Assembly: GCA_958438185.1 (NCBI GenBank)
Contig: CAUBQU010000060.1
Span: 1 to 7,487, forward strand
Reading direction: 5' to 3'
DNA from: an uncultured Oscillospiraceae bacterium
GTDB taxonomy: Bacteria; Bacillota; Clostridia; Oscillospirales; Oscillospiraceae
Length of the DNA stretch: 7,487 bases
Positions 1-5,414 of the stretch are shown piece by piece. The translations under genes were made by a program, and so were the position numbers. Each line of letters begins with the position of its first letter. Positions within the stretch are counted from its first letter, which is position 1. Below the pieces are notes generated by a model. That model saw only the letters and a program-made list of their open reading frames with translations. It did no database searches and had not been told where the DNA came from.

Positions 1-16
1 ATAGTTGGATGTGCAT
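1..16 (-). CDS. 5' end of an unidentified gene (partial)
   Basis: An ATG at 16-14 on the minus strand is followed by codons for M-H-I-Q-L before the window ends. It is preceded by AAAAGGAG (30-23) with a 6-base spacer (AAAACG), an excellent ribosome binding site. The placement downstream of a terminator and upstream of open coding sequence fits a real gene start. Five residues are too few to assign a family or function. Confidence 0.6.
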
Positions 17-41
17 CGTTTTCTCCTTTTTATCGATTCAT

Positions 42-59
42 CCTATCACACCTATCACA
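42..59. repeat. Tandem 9-bp direct repeat (2 copies)
   Basis: CCTATCACA occurs twice in immediate succession (42-50 and 51-59); on the minus strand it reads TGTGATAGG twice. It lies in the leader or promoter region of the gene starting at 16 and could be a binding site for a regulator, or chance. No clear -10/-35 pair was found around it. Confidence 0.5.
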
Positions 60-60
60 G

Positions 61-107
61 AAAAAGTGCGGGCGCGGCTGTTTCCAAGGAAAGCATCCGG
101 GCCCGCA
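61..107 (-). terminator. Rho-independent terminator of the 2024-140 operon
   Basis: On the minus strand a perfect 7-bp outer stem (TGCGGGC 101-107 with GCCCGCA 67-73) is followed by one C and a T run (65-61). The 27-base enclosed region can fold further through TTTCC/GGAAA arms (81-85 and 88-92). It sits 33 bases beyond the stop codon of the lipoprotein gene, so it probably ends that operon. The inner stem is imperfect. Because it also lies upstream of the next gene (start at 16), an attenuator role is possible. Confidence 0.6.
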
Positions 108-139
108 GGCTGTTTCGCGGTGCTTATTATAAAATTAAA

Positions 140-778
140 TCAAGCCGCAGGCGTATAGACTGCGCCGTCGCCAAACTGCAACGACTGGAAGACCGATGGC
201 AGTTCCTGCTGCATAGCAAGGTACTGCTCCCGCAGCTGGCCAGAGGCCGGGGCCTGGGGATCGTCGATCACATCGGCTACGACATCGTAGGTGACACCGT
301 CGATCGTCACCCGGCCCAGCAGCTGGCACCCGGGGATCCCGGCATAGCTCTCCGGGTCGTCCGTCCAGCCGATGCTGCACAGCAGGCCGCCGTATCCGGC
401 GTCCTGATTTTCCTTGCTGTAAAGAGAGAGCCACTGGCCTGTCTCCTCGGCCACGCAATGGCCCTGCCAGTCCTCCGGCAGCAGCAGCGTATAGATCGAC
501 GCCGTGACGAGCAGGCCATCCGCCTGGGGCTGCTGCTCCAGGGTCTGCCAGGAGTAGTCCTCCGGCCCGGGGGCCTGGCCCATGGACGCCGCATCCGATT
601 CGATCTCGGCGACGACCTTCTTCTGCTCCGCCGACATCGGCGGTGTCTCCTCCGGCGCGGCGGCGGGGCTGCCGGGGGCCGCGTCCGACCCGGCTGTCTG
701 CCCGCAGGCGCACAAGAGCGCCGCCAGGGCCAGCGTCAAAAGCCATATAAGCCAGCGTCTTCCCATCTGCCGCTTCAT
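140..778 (-). CDS. Small secreted lipoprotein of unknown function
   Basis: The 212-aa product starts with a charged n-region (MKRQMGRR) and a hydrophobic stretch at about residues 9-22. A lipobox-like L-C-A-C follows, so signal peptidase II cleavage before Cys25 and attachment to the outer face of the membrane are expected. Residues 26-48 are an Ala/Pro/Gly/Glu-rich tether. The remaining 160 or so residues form a soluble domain with Trp-, Tyr- and Asp-rich segments such as SIGWTDDPESY and GVTYDVVADVIDD. I do not recognise the fold. The start is supported by GGAGGAG a few bases upstream and by an ATGA overlap with the stop of the preceding gene, implying translational coupling. It is the last gene of a three-gene operon ending in the terminator at 61-107. 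The role is unknown; a surface substrate-binding or sensing role would be a guess. Confidence 0.85.
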   Translation of the reverse strand: MKRQMGRRWLIWLLTLALAALLCACGQTAGSDAAPGSPAAAPEETPPMSAEQKKVVAEIESDAASMGQAPGPEDYSWQTLEQQPQADGLLVTASIYTLLLPEDWQGHCVAEETGQWLSLYSKENQDAGYGGLLCSIGWTDDPESYAGIPGCQLLGRVTIDGVTYDVVADVIDDPQAPASGQLREQYLAMQQELPSVFQSLQFGDGAVYTPAA

Positions 779-1245
779 GCCGTCTCCTCCTCCAAGGTCT
801 GTGCCAAAAGCCGCGCCGCACTGCAGACCAGCGCGCGGCAGGGCCGTGTCTCATAAAAATTCTTATCCCGCGGCGGCGAGACCGGCGCGTCGTCGCCCCC
901 GGCCTGCCCCAGCAGCTCCCGGCAGACCAGGCTACCGTTTTCCGCCGCAAAGGCCCGGGCTGCCCGCTGCACCCGGGCATAGTGGGCGGATTTTGCCGCG
1001 CTGTCGCCCGGGTCGCTATAGCCCTCCAGCATACCGAGGAGCAGCGCCATCCCGCTCACAGCCCCACACGTCTCCCGCAGACGGCCAATGCCGCCGCCAA
1101 AGGACGAGGCCATCTTCGCGATCTTCTCCTCCGGCAGCCCCGTCAGGTCCGCAAAGGCGCAGGCGACAGCCTGGGCGCAGTTATACCCCCGGTCGAACAG
1201 AGCCCCTGCCCGGGTGGCTCTTTCCTGGGCGCTTATCCTCTCCAT
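775..1245 (-). CDS. C_GCAxxG_C_C family protein (putative redox or metal protein)
   Basis: The 156-aa protein carries the family pattern of spaced cysteines: Cys23 in YNCAQAV, the glycine-rich SFGGGIGRLRETCGAVSG block with Cys60, then Cys108, Cys136 and Cys141. The family is common in anaerobic Firmicutes and archaea, usually 120-160 aa, and is often annotated as C_GCAxxG_C_C or split-Soret cytochrome-like. Its biochemical role is not established; cofactor or metal binding is inferred from the conserved cysteines. There is no signal peptide, so it should be cytoplasmic. The start at 1245 lies inside the 3' end of the upstream gene (13-base overlap) with no clear Shine-Dalgarno, suggesting reinitiation by ribosomes finishing that gene. 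Its stop overlaps the lipoprotein start by 4 bases. The family call is strong; the function is open. Confidence 0.9.
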   Translation of the reverse strand: MERISAQERATRAGALFDRGYNCAQAVACAFADLTGLPEEKIAKMASSFGGGIGRLRETCGAVSGMALLLGMLEGYSDPGDSAAKSAHYARVQRAARAFAAENGSLVCRELLGQAGGDDAPVSPPRDKNFYETRPCRALVCSAARLLAQTLEEETA

Positions 1246-2024
1246 GTTGGGAATGTGACGCCATGCAGGCGCATCATAAAGCGCACGGGGTAGTATTGAT
1301 CCAAATAATTGCGGCTGTACCAGTCATACGTCGCCTCCGGCAGGTGCACCAGTTCCGGCGCCTGGCAGCGGAAGAGCTCAAACGTCTTCTGGTCGCCCGA
1401 AAGCAGCGCCGCCAGCAGCTCCTTGTCGCCCTCGTCGGCCACCCGCTGCAGGCAGGCGTCCAAGATCGCAACACAGGCCTGCTCCTCCTCCGGCGCATCC
1501 AGCTCCTTATTGCCCAACCAGACGAGGAAATCCTCCAGGGAGATCTGCTTCCGCGCCGTCACCTGTGACAGGCGGAAAAAGCCCATCTCATCTTTTGTCT
1601 TGAGCAGCTCCACCAGATAGGAGAACAGGTCATCCTCCAGCAGGCAGCAGTCAAGCAGGACCTCGCAGGCGTTGCGCGGGCCGTCAGGCTCCTCGATCTT
1701 CGGGGTCTGGTCCGCCGCTTCTGCCGGGGCGGCCTCGGCAGCCGGGGCTTCCGGTGCCGCCGCCTGATCCTTACCAAACTGGGCCATGGCCTGCATTACC
1801 TGCGCCAGATCAAAATTATCATACCATTCCTGCGGGACCTCGCGGCCCTCAGCCTCAGCGCAGGCTCTGACAAAGGCGTCAATGCCCATCTCCAGCGCCG
1901 CCTGCTGCACCGCCTGTACCTTCTCCTCCGCGCCGGATGCCGGGACGGTGATCCCCGCCGGGGCAGGCCGCGTCCCCTCGCAGATTTCGCTCAAGAATTG
2001 CAGATACAGGGCAAATAATTCCAT
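1233..2024 (-). CDS. Uncharacterised acidic helical protein, first gene of operon
   Basis: The 263-aa cytoplasmic protein has no signal peptide or membrane segment. It has two apparent parts. Residues 1-85 or so form an N-terminal helical region (MELFALYLQF..., a W-Y-D-N-F-D motif near 67-72). A low-complexity Ala/Pro/Glu linker (about 87-108) leads to a C-terminal helical domain (about 115-263) rich in Leu, Asp and Glu. Eight cysteines (15, 55, 120, 126, 127, 184, 191, 220) include an adjacent pair but no recognisable metal motif. The end is aromatic (YDWYSRNYLDQYY). I do not recognise a family. The start is supported by GAGG 7 bases upstream (2035-2032) and by a good promoter at 2056-2084. 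It overlaps the C_GCAxxG_C_C gene by 13 bases, so the two are probably translationally coupled. Confidence 0.8.
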   Translation of the reverse strand: MELFALYLQFLSEICEGTRPAPAGITVPASGAEEKVQAVQQAALEMGIDAFVRACAEAEGREVPQEWYDNFDLAQVMQAMAQFGKDQAAAPEAPAAEAAPAEAADQTPKIEEPDGPRNACEVLLDCCLLEDDLFSYLVELLKTKDEMGFFRLSQVTARKQISLEDFLVWLGNKELDAPEEEQACVAILDACLQRVADEGDKELLAALLSGDQKTFELFRCQAPELVHLPEATYDWYSRNYLDQYYPVRFMMRLHGVTFPTWRG

Positions 2025-2055
2025 GATATTTCCTCACTTTACAAATAGTAGTCCC

Positions 2056-2084
2056 ACTATACCACAGCCCGGCCAAAAATACAA
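2056..2084 (-). promoter_or_regulatory. Sigma-A promoter of the 2024-140 operon
   Basis: On the minus strand TTGTAT (2084-2079), a 17-base spacer and TATAGT (2061-2056) form a good housekeeping promoter, with a TG-G extension just before the -10 box. Transcription would start about 25 bases upstream of the ATG at 2024, giving a short leader. It lies between the DUF6472 gene stop (2109) and the operon start, so the operon does not depend on upstream transcription. Confidence 0.75.
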
Positions 2085-2108
2085 CGCCCCAAAGCTGCGG
2101 GTGCGCCC

Positions 2109-2282
2109 TTATTGCCGCCGGGCCAGCGTATAATCGTCTCCCTTGCGGAAATAGGGGCAGTCGCCGTTGCGGTCTGTATAGATGCGATAGACCTCATCCT
2201 CGTCCAGGTCCATCCGGCAGACCTCCATGTCCAGTTCCTCATCGTAATCATTATACCAGCAGTCAGCACAGTTTTGCTGCAT
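2109..2282 (-). CDS. DUF6472-type four-cysteine microprotein
   Basis: A 57-aa protein starts MQQNCADCWYND and ends CPYFRKGDDYTLARRQ. Four cysteines (5, 8, 22, 42) in a C-x2-C...C...C layout suggest a small zinc-binding or otherwise metal-stabilised fold; this is inferred from spacing. The middle is very acidic (EELDMEVCRMDLDEDE) and the C-terminus basic. The pattern, including the CPYF block and terminal Arg-rich tail, matches the DUF6472 proteins of Clostridia, whose function is unknown. The start is firmly set by AGGAGG (2295-2290) with a 7-base spacer. It lies 98 bases downstream of the P-loop gene on the same strand and may be cotranscribed with it, although a GC-rich hairpin (2328-2351) intervenes. 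Confidence 0.88.
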   Translation of the reverse strand: MQQNCADCWYNDYDEELDMEVCRMDLDEDEVYRIYTDRNGDCPYFRKGDDYTLARRQ

Positions 2283-2327
2283 ATGACGCCCTCCTCTCCC
2301 GATCCGCGCGGCGCGGTAAGATGCGCA

Positions 2328-2351
2328 CAGGGCGCCGCAGCGGGCGCCCTG
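2328..2351. other. GC-rich hairpin without a U-tract
   Basis: CAGGGCGCC (2328-2336) and GGCGCCCTG (2343-2351) form a perfect 9-bp stem with a 6-base loop. Neither strand has a T run after it, so it is not a standard intrinsic terminator. It lies between the P-loop gene stop (2381) and the DUF6472 ribosome binding site (2295-2290), where it could stabilise or partition the transcript. A second short palindrome, CCGCGC-G-GCGCGG, is at 2304-2316. Confidence 0.6.
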
Positions 2352-2380
2352 GCTAAGACGATATAAAACGTGCGGCGCGC

Positions 2381-2794
2381 TCAGCAGAATTTCTGCATCT
2401 GCGCCGGCAGCTGCGCAGTATCCGTCGTAAAGGAGACGGTGAAGCTGATGCCGTGCTTTGCGCCGAAGTCCTCACACCACTGCAAAAATGCCGCAGTCTC
2501 GTCCAGATCGACGTCGTCGCCGACGATCTTCAGCAGGTTGTCGATAAAAATATGCGCGATGTCAAAATTGCCGGCGTGCAGCCCGCAGATCATGCCACGC
2601 AGGAAGGCATACCCGCCCTCGGTATAATCCCGGGCGTCGATCAGCCGGACCTGATAGTTGATATCGAATTTCAGCTTTCCGCCCTTTTCAATGCACACAA
2701 GTGCGCCGGTCTCTTCCTTCACCGCATCGTTGATGCACTGTACCAGTCTTTTCGTTTTTCCGGAGCCCTTCGGCCCCACGATAGCTTTGACCAT
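2381..2794 (-). CDS. Small P-loop ATPase-like protein
   Basis: The 137-aa protein begins with a textbook Walker A motif, GPKGSGKT (residues 7-14), right at the N-terminus. A hydrophobic strand ending in Asp, HIFIDN with Asp85, fits a Walker B position. A later strand (ISFTVSFTTD, about 116-125) could be a sensor-like strand. It therefore looks like a minimal single-domain nucleotide-binding protein of the P-loop NTPase superfamily. Similar short clostridial proteins are sometimes annotated as ATP-binding or, doubtfully, PilT-like; nothing here supports a pilus role. The substrate is unknown. There is no membrane segment. The start is supported by GAAAGG about 8 bases upstream and by the position of the Walker A motif. 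It has its own promoter (2843-2871), and the DUF6472 gene follows on the same strand. Confidence 0.85.
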   Translation of the reverse strand: MVKAIVGPKGSGKTKRLVQCINDAVKEETGALVCIEKGGKLKFDINYQVRLIDARDYTEGGYAFLRGMICGLHAGNFDIAHIFIDNLLKIVGDDVDLDETAAFLQWCEDFGAKHGISFTVSFTTDTAQLPAQMQKFC

Positions 2795-2842
2795 GGAAAT
2801 ACCCTTTCTTGTGCCGGGAATACGGCTGTTGTTGATGTATTT

Positions 2843-2871
2843 ATTTTACCAGCAAACGGTCTGGTTTGCAA
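2843..2871 (-). promoter_or_regulatory. Sigma-A promoter of the P-loop gene with operator-like inverted repeat
   Basis: On the minus strand TTGCAA (2871-2866), a 17-base spacer and TAAAAT (2848-2843) make a near-consensus promoter. The start point would be near 2836, about 40 bases before the ATG. An inverted repeat, GCAAAC-N6-GTTTGC (2852-2869), fills the spacer and overlaps the -35 box, a position where a repressor could block RNA polymerase. The repressor idea is inference. Confidence 0.7.
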
Positions 2872-2897
2872 CTGCTTTCACGGAATATTTACAATCT

Positions 2898-2927
2898 AAA
2901 AAATCAGCCCTTATTGTACGCCGGGCT
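2898..2927 (-). terminator. Probable terminator overlapping the pgi stop codon
   Basis: On the minus strand AGCCC (2927-2923) in the last pgi codons can pair with GGGCT (2910-2906) around a 12-base loop. GA and six T residues (2903-2898) follow. The 5-bp stem is short, so termination may be partial, but the T run and position just past the stop codon fit an intrinsic terminator that separates pgi from the P-loop gene promoter. Confidence 0.45.
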
Positions 2928-4203
2928 TACCCAGCAGACGGAACATATTGCGTTTATAAAACTCCACCCCCGGCTGGTTAAAGGGGTTGACCCCCAGCAT
3001 GTACGCGGAGATGCCGCAGGAGAGCTCAAAGAAGAAGAACAGCTCGCCCAGCGTGAACGCGCTGACCTCGCCCATCTGCAGCTGCAGCACCGGCACGCCG
3101 CCGTCCACATGGGCGGCCATGGTGCCCTGGAAGGCCTGCTCTTCGACATAGTCCAGCGTCTTACCCTCGAGGTAATTCAGCCCGTCTAGGTTCTTCCAAT
3201 CGACCTCGATGGCTGTCTGATGCACCGGCGGCGCAAAGCGCAGGACCGTCTCGAAGAGGTTCCGCTGCCCCTGCTGGATCATCTGACCCAGGGAGTGCAG
3301 GTCCGCCGTGAACTCCGCCGTCGCCGGGAAGATGCCCTTGCCGTCCTTGCCCTCGGATTCGCCAAACAGCTGCTGCCACCAACGGGCCATATACTGGAAC
3401 GACGGCTCATAGCAGCACAGCAGCTCGATCTGCTTGCCCCGGCGGTAGAGCAGGTTCCGCAGCGCGGCATACTGCCAAGCGGGGTTTTCAAACGAGCGGA
3501 TATCCAGGTCGATCTTCGCCGATGCCGCGCCCCGCAGCAGCTCCATCGGGTCAATGCCTGCCACGGCCATCGGCAGCAGGCCAACCGCCGTCAGCACGCT
3601 GTAGCGGCCGCCGACATTCGGCGGGATGACAAAGCGCTCCCAGCCCTCTTCCTCCGCCATCTGGTGCAGCGCGCCCTTGCGCGGGTCCGTCGTGACGTAG
3701 ACACGGGTCCGGGCTTTTTCCGTACCGTATTTGCGCTCCAGCATCCATTTCAGCGCCCGGGTCGCGATGGCGGGCTCCGTCGTCGTGCCGGATTTTGAGA
3801 TGACATTGATGGAAAAATCCTTGCCCTCCAGCAGCTGGCACAGCTCCTGCCAGGCCCGGGTGGAGAGGGTGTTGCCCGCAAAGAGGACCTGGGTCTGCCC
3901 CTGCAGATTGTGGTGCTGGCCGCACAGCAGCTCGATCCCGGCCCGGGGCCCTAAGTAAGACCCGCCGATGCCGACGACGACTAAGACATCCGAAGACTCC
4001 CGGATCCGCTGGGCCGCCGCCCGGATGCGCTGCACCTCCTCCGTCTCGTCCACCGTGGGCAGATCGAGCCAGCCGGTGAAATCGCCGCCCTCACCCTTGC
4101 CGCTGGCCAGGGTCTGGTGGGCGCTGGAGACCTCCTGCTCCGCCGCCAGCAAGTCCGGCAGAGAGAGCTCGCCCCATACATTGGAAAGATCAAGATTTAT
4201 CAT
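2911..4203 (-). CDS. pgi: Glucose-6-phosphate isomerase
   Basis: The 430-aa cytoplasmic enzyme interconverts glucose 6-phosphate and fructose 6-phosphate in glycolysis and gluconeogenesis. The sugar-phosphate-binding SIS segments are evident: VVVGIGGSYLGPRA (76-88) and VISKSGTTTEPA (134-145). The first family signature is at NVGGRYS (Arg200). The GESEGK block carries the likely catalytic base Glu282, His303 lies in TADLHSLG, and the second signature NPFNQPGVEFYK ends in Lys417. Length matches the shorter Gram-positive (Bacillus-type) form. All key residues are present. The ATG at 4203 is chosen because GGGAGG lies 8 bases upstream and the protein then begins as expected; the open frame continues further upstream only by chance, across the promoter and antisense to the glucokinase gene. 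It is divergent from glucokinase, the preceding enzyme of the pathway. Confidence 0.97.
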   Translation of the reverse strand: MINLDLSNVWGELSLPDLLAAEQEVSSAHQTLASGKGEGGDFTGWLDLPTVDETEEVQRIRAAAQRIRESSDVLVVVGIGGSYLGPRAGIELLCGQHHNLQGQTQVLFAGNTLSTRAWQELCQLLEGKDFSINVISKSGTTTEPAIATRALKWMLERKYGTEKARTRVYVTTDPRKGALHQMAEEEGWERFVIPPNVGGRYSVLTAVGLLPMAVAGIDPMELLRGAASAKIDLDIRSFENPAWQYAALRNLLYRRGKQIELLCCYEPSFQYMARWWQQLFGESEGKDGKGIFPATAEFTADLHSLGQMIQQGQRNLFETVLRFAPPVHQTAIEVDWKNLDGLNYLEGKTLDYVEEQAFQGTMAAHVDGGVPVLQLQMGEVSAFTLGELFFFFELSCGISAYMLGVNPFNQPGVEFYKRNMFRLLGKPGVQ

Positions 4204-4236
4204 ACGGTCAACCTCCCGTTGCAGTTCATTTTCTAT

Positions 4237-4265
4237 AGCATACCGCAAACGGGCGGGAAACTCAA
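4237..4265 (-). promoter_or_regulatory. pgi promoter
   Basis: On the minus strand TTGAGT (4265-4260), a 17-base spacer and TATGCT (4242-4237) form a housekeeping-type promoter. The expected start near 4230 gives a leader of under 30 bases carrying GGGAGG (4217-4212). A dyad element (4269-4294) begins 3 bases upstream of the -35 box. Confidence 0.7.
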
Positions 4266-4268
4266 TGG

Positions 4269-4294
4269 ATTTTCCACGGAATTTCCAGGAAAAT
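4269..4294. promoter_or_regulatory. Dyad-symmetric element between the pgi and glcK promoters (candidate operator)
   Basis: ATTTTCC (4269-4275) and GGAAAAT (4288-4294) are perfect 7-bp inverted arms separated by 12 bases, which contain a second small palindrome, GGAA-T-TTCC (4278-4286). It lies just upstream of the pgi -35 box and about 30 bases upstream of the glcK -35 box. A dimeric regulator binding here could affect both genes; no protein is identified. Confidence 0.45.
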
Positions 4295-4324
4295 TTTTCC
4301 GCGCCCCGCCTGGCAGACGACGCC

Positions 4325-4353
4325 TTGTCTTTTTCCGGAAACAGACGTATAAT
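4325..4353 (+). promoter_or_regulatory. glcK promoter
   Basis: TTGTCT (4325-4330), a 17-base spacer and a perfect TATAAT (4348-4353) make a strong sigma-A promoter, with transcription expected from about 4360. The spacer contains a perfect 10-bp palindrome, TTTCCGGAAA (4332-4341), sharing half-sites with the dyad at 4269-4294. A small GC hairpin (CGCCG 4366-4370 with CGGCG 4375-4379) lies in the leader just before the ribosome binding site. Confidence 0.8.
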
Positions 4354-4399
4354 AAGGGCAAAATCCGCCGCCCGCGGCGAAACAAAAGGAGCAACCGCC

Positions 4400-5335
4400 A
4401 TGCAATATACCTTCGGTGTCGATGTCGGCGGCACCGCGATCAAATACGGCCTGTTTGGAGACGGGCTCATCGAAAAATGGGCCGCGCCCACCCGGGTGGA
4501 TGCGACCGGCAGCCAGATCCTCCCGGATATCGCCGCCGCCCTGGCCGCCTGCCAGGCGCGGCACGGCATCACCCCGGGCCAGATCGCCGGGATCGGCATC
4601 GGCGTCCCTGGTCCGGTGGATGCCGAGGGGGGCGTCAACCGCTGCGTCAACCTCAACTGGGGCGTCTTTAACATCTGCCAGGCGCTGGAGGCGCTGACGG
4701 CCCTTCCCGTCCGTGCCGGGAATGATGCCAATGTCGCCGCCCTGGGCGAGTATTATGACGGCGGCGGCCAGGGCTGCCGCAGCATGGTCATGGTCACCTT
4801 CGGAACCGGCGTCGGCGGCGGTATCATTCTGGACGGCAAAATTCTAAACGGCGCCCACGGTGTCGGCGGTGAGATCGGGCACATCGTTGTCAACCGCGAC
4901 GAGCCCGTCGCCTGCACCTGCGGCAAGCGGGGGTGCGTGGAGCAGTACGCCAGCGCCCCGGGCATCTGCCGCGCCGCGCAGCAGGCCCTGGCAGCGACAG
5001 ACGCCCCCTCCCTACTGCGCCGCCCCGGACCCCTGACCTGCAAGGATATCTTCGCCTGCGCCGCCCAGGGCGACGCCATAGCGTCGCAGGTGCTGGACCG
5101 CACCTTTGCCTATATGGGCGAGTTTCTCGCCGACGTCTGCTGCGTGATCGACCCGCAGCGGGTCGTGCTGGGCGGGGGCGTCTCCGCAGCGGGGCAGCAG
5201 CTGCTGGACGGCATTGCGCCCCACTTCCACCGGTTCATGTTCCACGCCTGCCAGGGGACTGAATTCGCCCTGGCCACTCTGGGCAACGCCGCCGGGATCT
5301 ACGGCGCAGCCAGCCTGTTCCGGTCTGGCTGCTAA
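4400..5335 (+). CDS. glcK: ROK family glucokinase
   Basis: The 311-aa cytoplasmic kinase phosphorylates glucose with ATP to glucose 6-phosphate. The N-terminal phosphate-binding motif DVGGTAIKYG is at 8-17. GNDANVAALGE follows with catalytic-base candidate Asp109. The ROK signature runs through FGTGVGGGIILDG (134-146) to GEIGH (157-161). The zinc site typical of the ROK family is complete: His161 with Cys172, Cys174 and Cys179 in CTCGKRGC. A C-terminal nucleotide-binding loop is at VVLGGGVS (255-262). Length is normal for the family. The start is fixed by AAAGGAG with an 8-base spacer and by the usual nearness of DVGGT to the N-terminus; the open frame upstream covers the promoter and is not coding. 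Other ROK sugar kinases (for example N-acetylmannosamine or fructose kinases) look similar, but divergence from pgi supports glucose. The strong promoter and terminator suggest a single-gene transcript. Confidence 0.93.
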   Translation: MQYTFGVDVGGTAIKYGLFGDGLIEKWAAPTRVDATGSQILPDIAAALAACQARHGITPGQIAGIGIGVPGPVDAEGGVNRCVNLNWGVFNICQALEALTALPVRAGNDANVAALGEYYDGGGQGCRSMVMVTFGTGVGGGIILDGKILNGAHGVGGEIGHIVVNRDEPVACTCGKRGCVEQYASAPGICRAAQQALAATDAPSLLRRPGPLTCKDIFACAAQGDAIASQVLDRTFAYMGEFLADVCCVIDPQRVVLGGGVSAAGQQLLDGIAPHFHRFMFHACQGTEFALATLGNAAGIYGAASLFRSGC

Positions 5336-5341
5336 GGCGCA

Positions 5342-5387
5342 AAAAACGCGTTGCACTTCTAGTTTCTAAGAAGTGCAGCGCGTTTTT
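5342..5387. terminator. Bidirectional intrinsic terminator between glcK and fakA
   Basis: A 19-bp stem pairs 5342-5360 with 5369-5387 around an 8-base loop; the only imperfection is a T/G pair (5351 with 5378). The outer five pairs are A-T, so each strand ends in a run of T after a GC-rich core. It begins 6 bases after the glcK stop and lies 27 bases beyond the fakA stop on the other strand, so it can serve both convergent genes. Confidence 0.93.
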
Positions 5388-5414
5388 CGTTTCTTTTCGC
5401 CGCAAGGGCCGTTT

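Noticed and set aside
582..1568. A 328-codon plus-strand open frame
   Set aside because: Composition is Pro/Arg/Ser/Ala-rich and it spans three well-supported minus-strand genes, including their overlaps; a compositional shadow.
2384..2396. Palindrome GCAGAA-T-TTCTGC as a terminator of the P-loop gene
   Set aside because: It lies in the last codons and stop region with no T run close behind, and a 13-base perfect palindrome leaves no stable loop; probably chance.
3968..4399. N-terminal extension of glucokinase into a 455-aa protein
   Set aside because: It is antisense to pgi and then crosses both promoters. The ROK DVGGT motif belongs within the first dozen residues, as given by the start at 4400.
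4204..4731. N-terminal extension of pgi into a 606-aa protein
   Set aside because: The extension crosses the pgi promoter and runs antisense to the start of glucokinase. The ATG at 4203 has a proper ribosome binding site and gives the normal family length.
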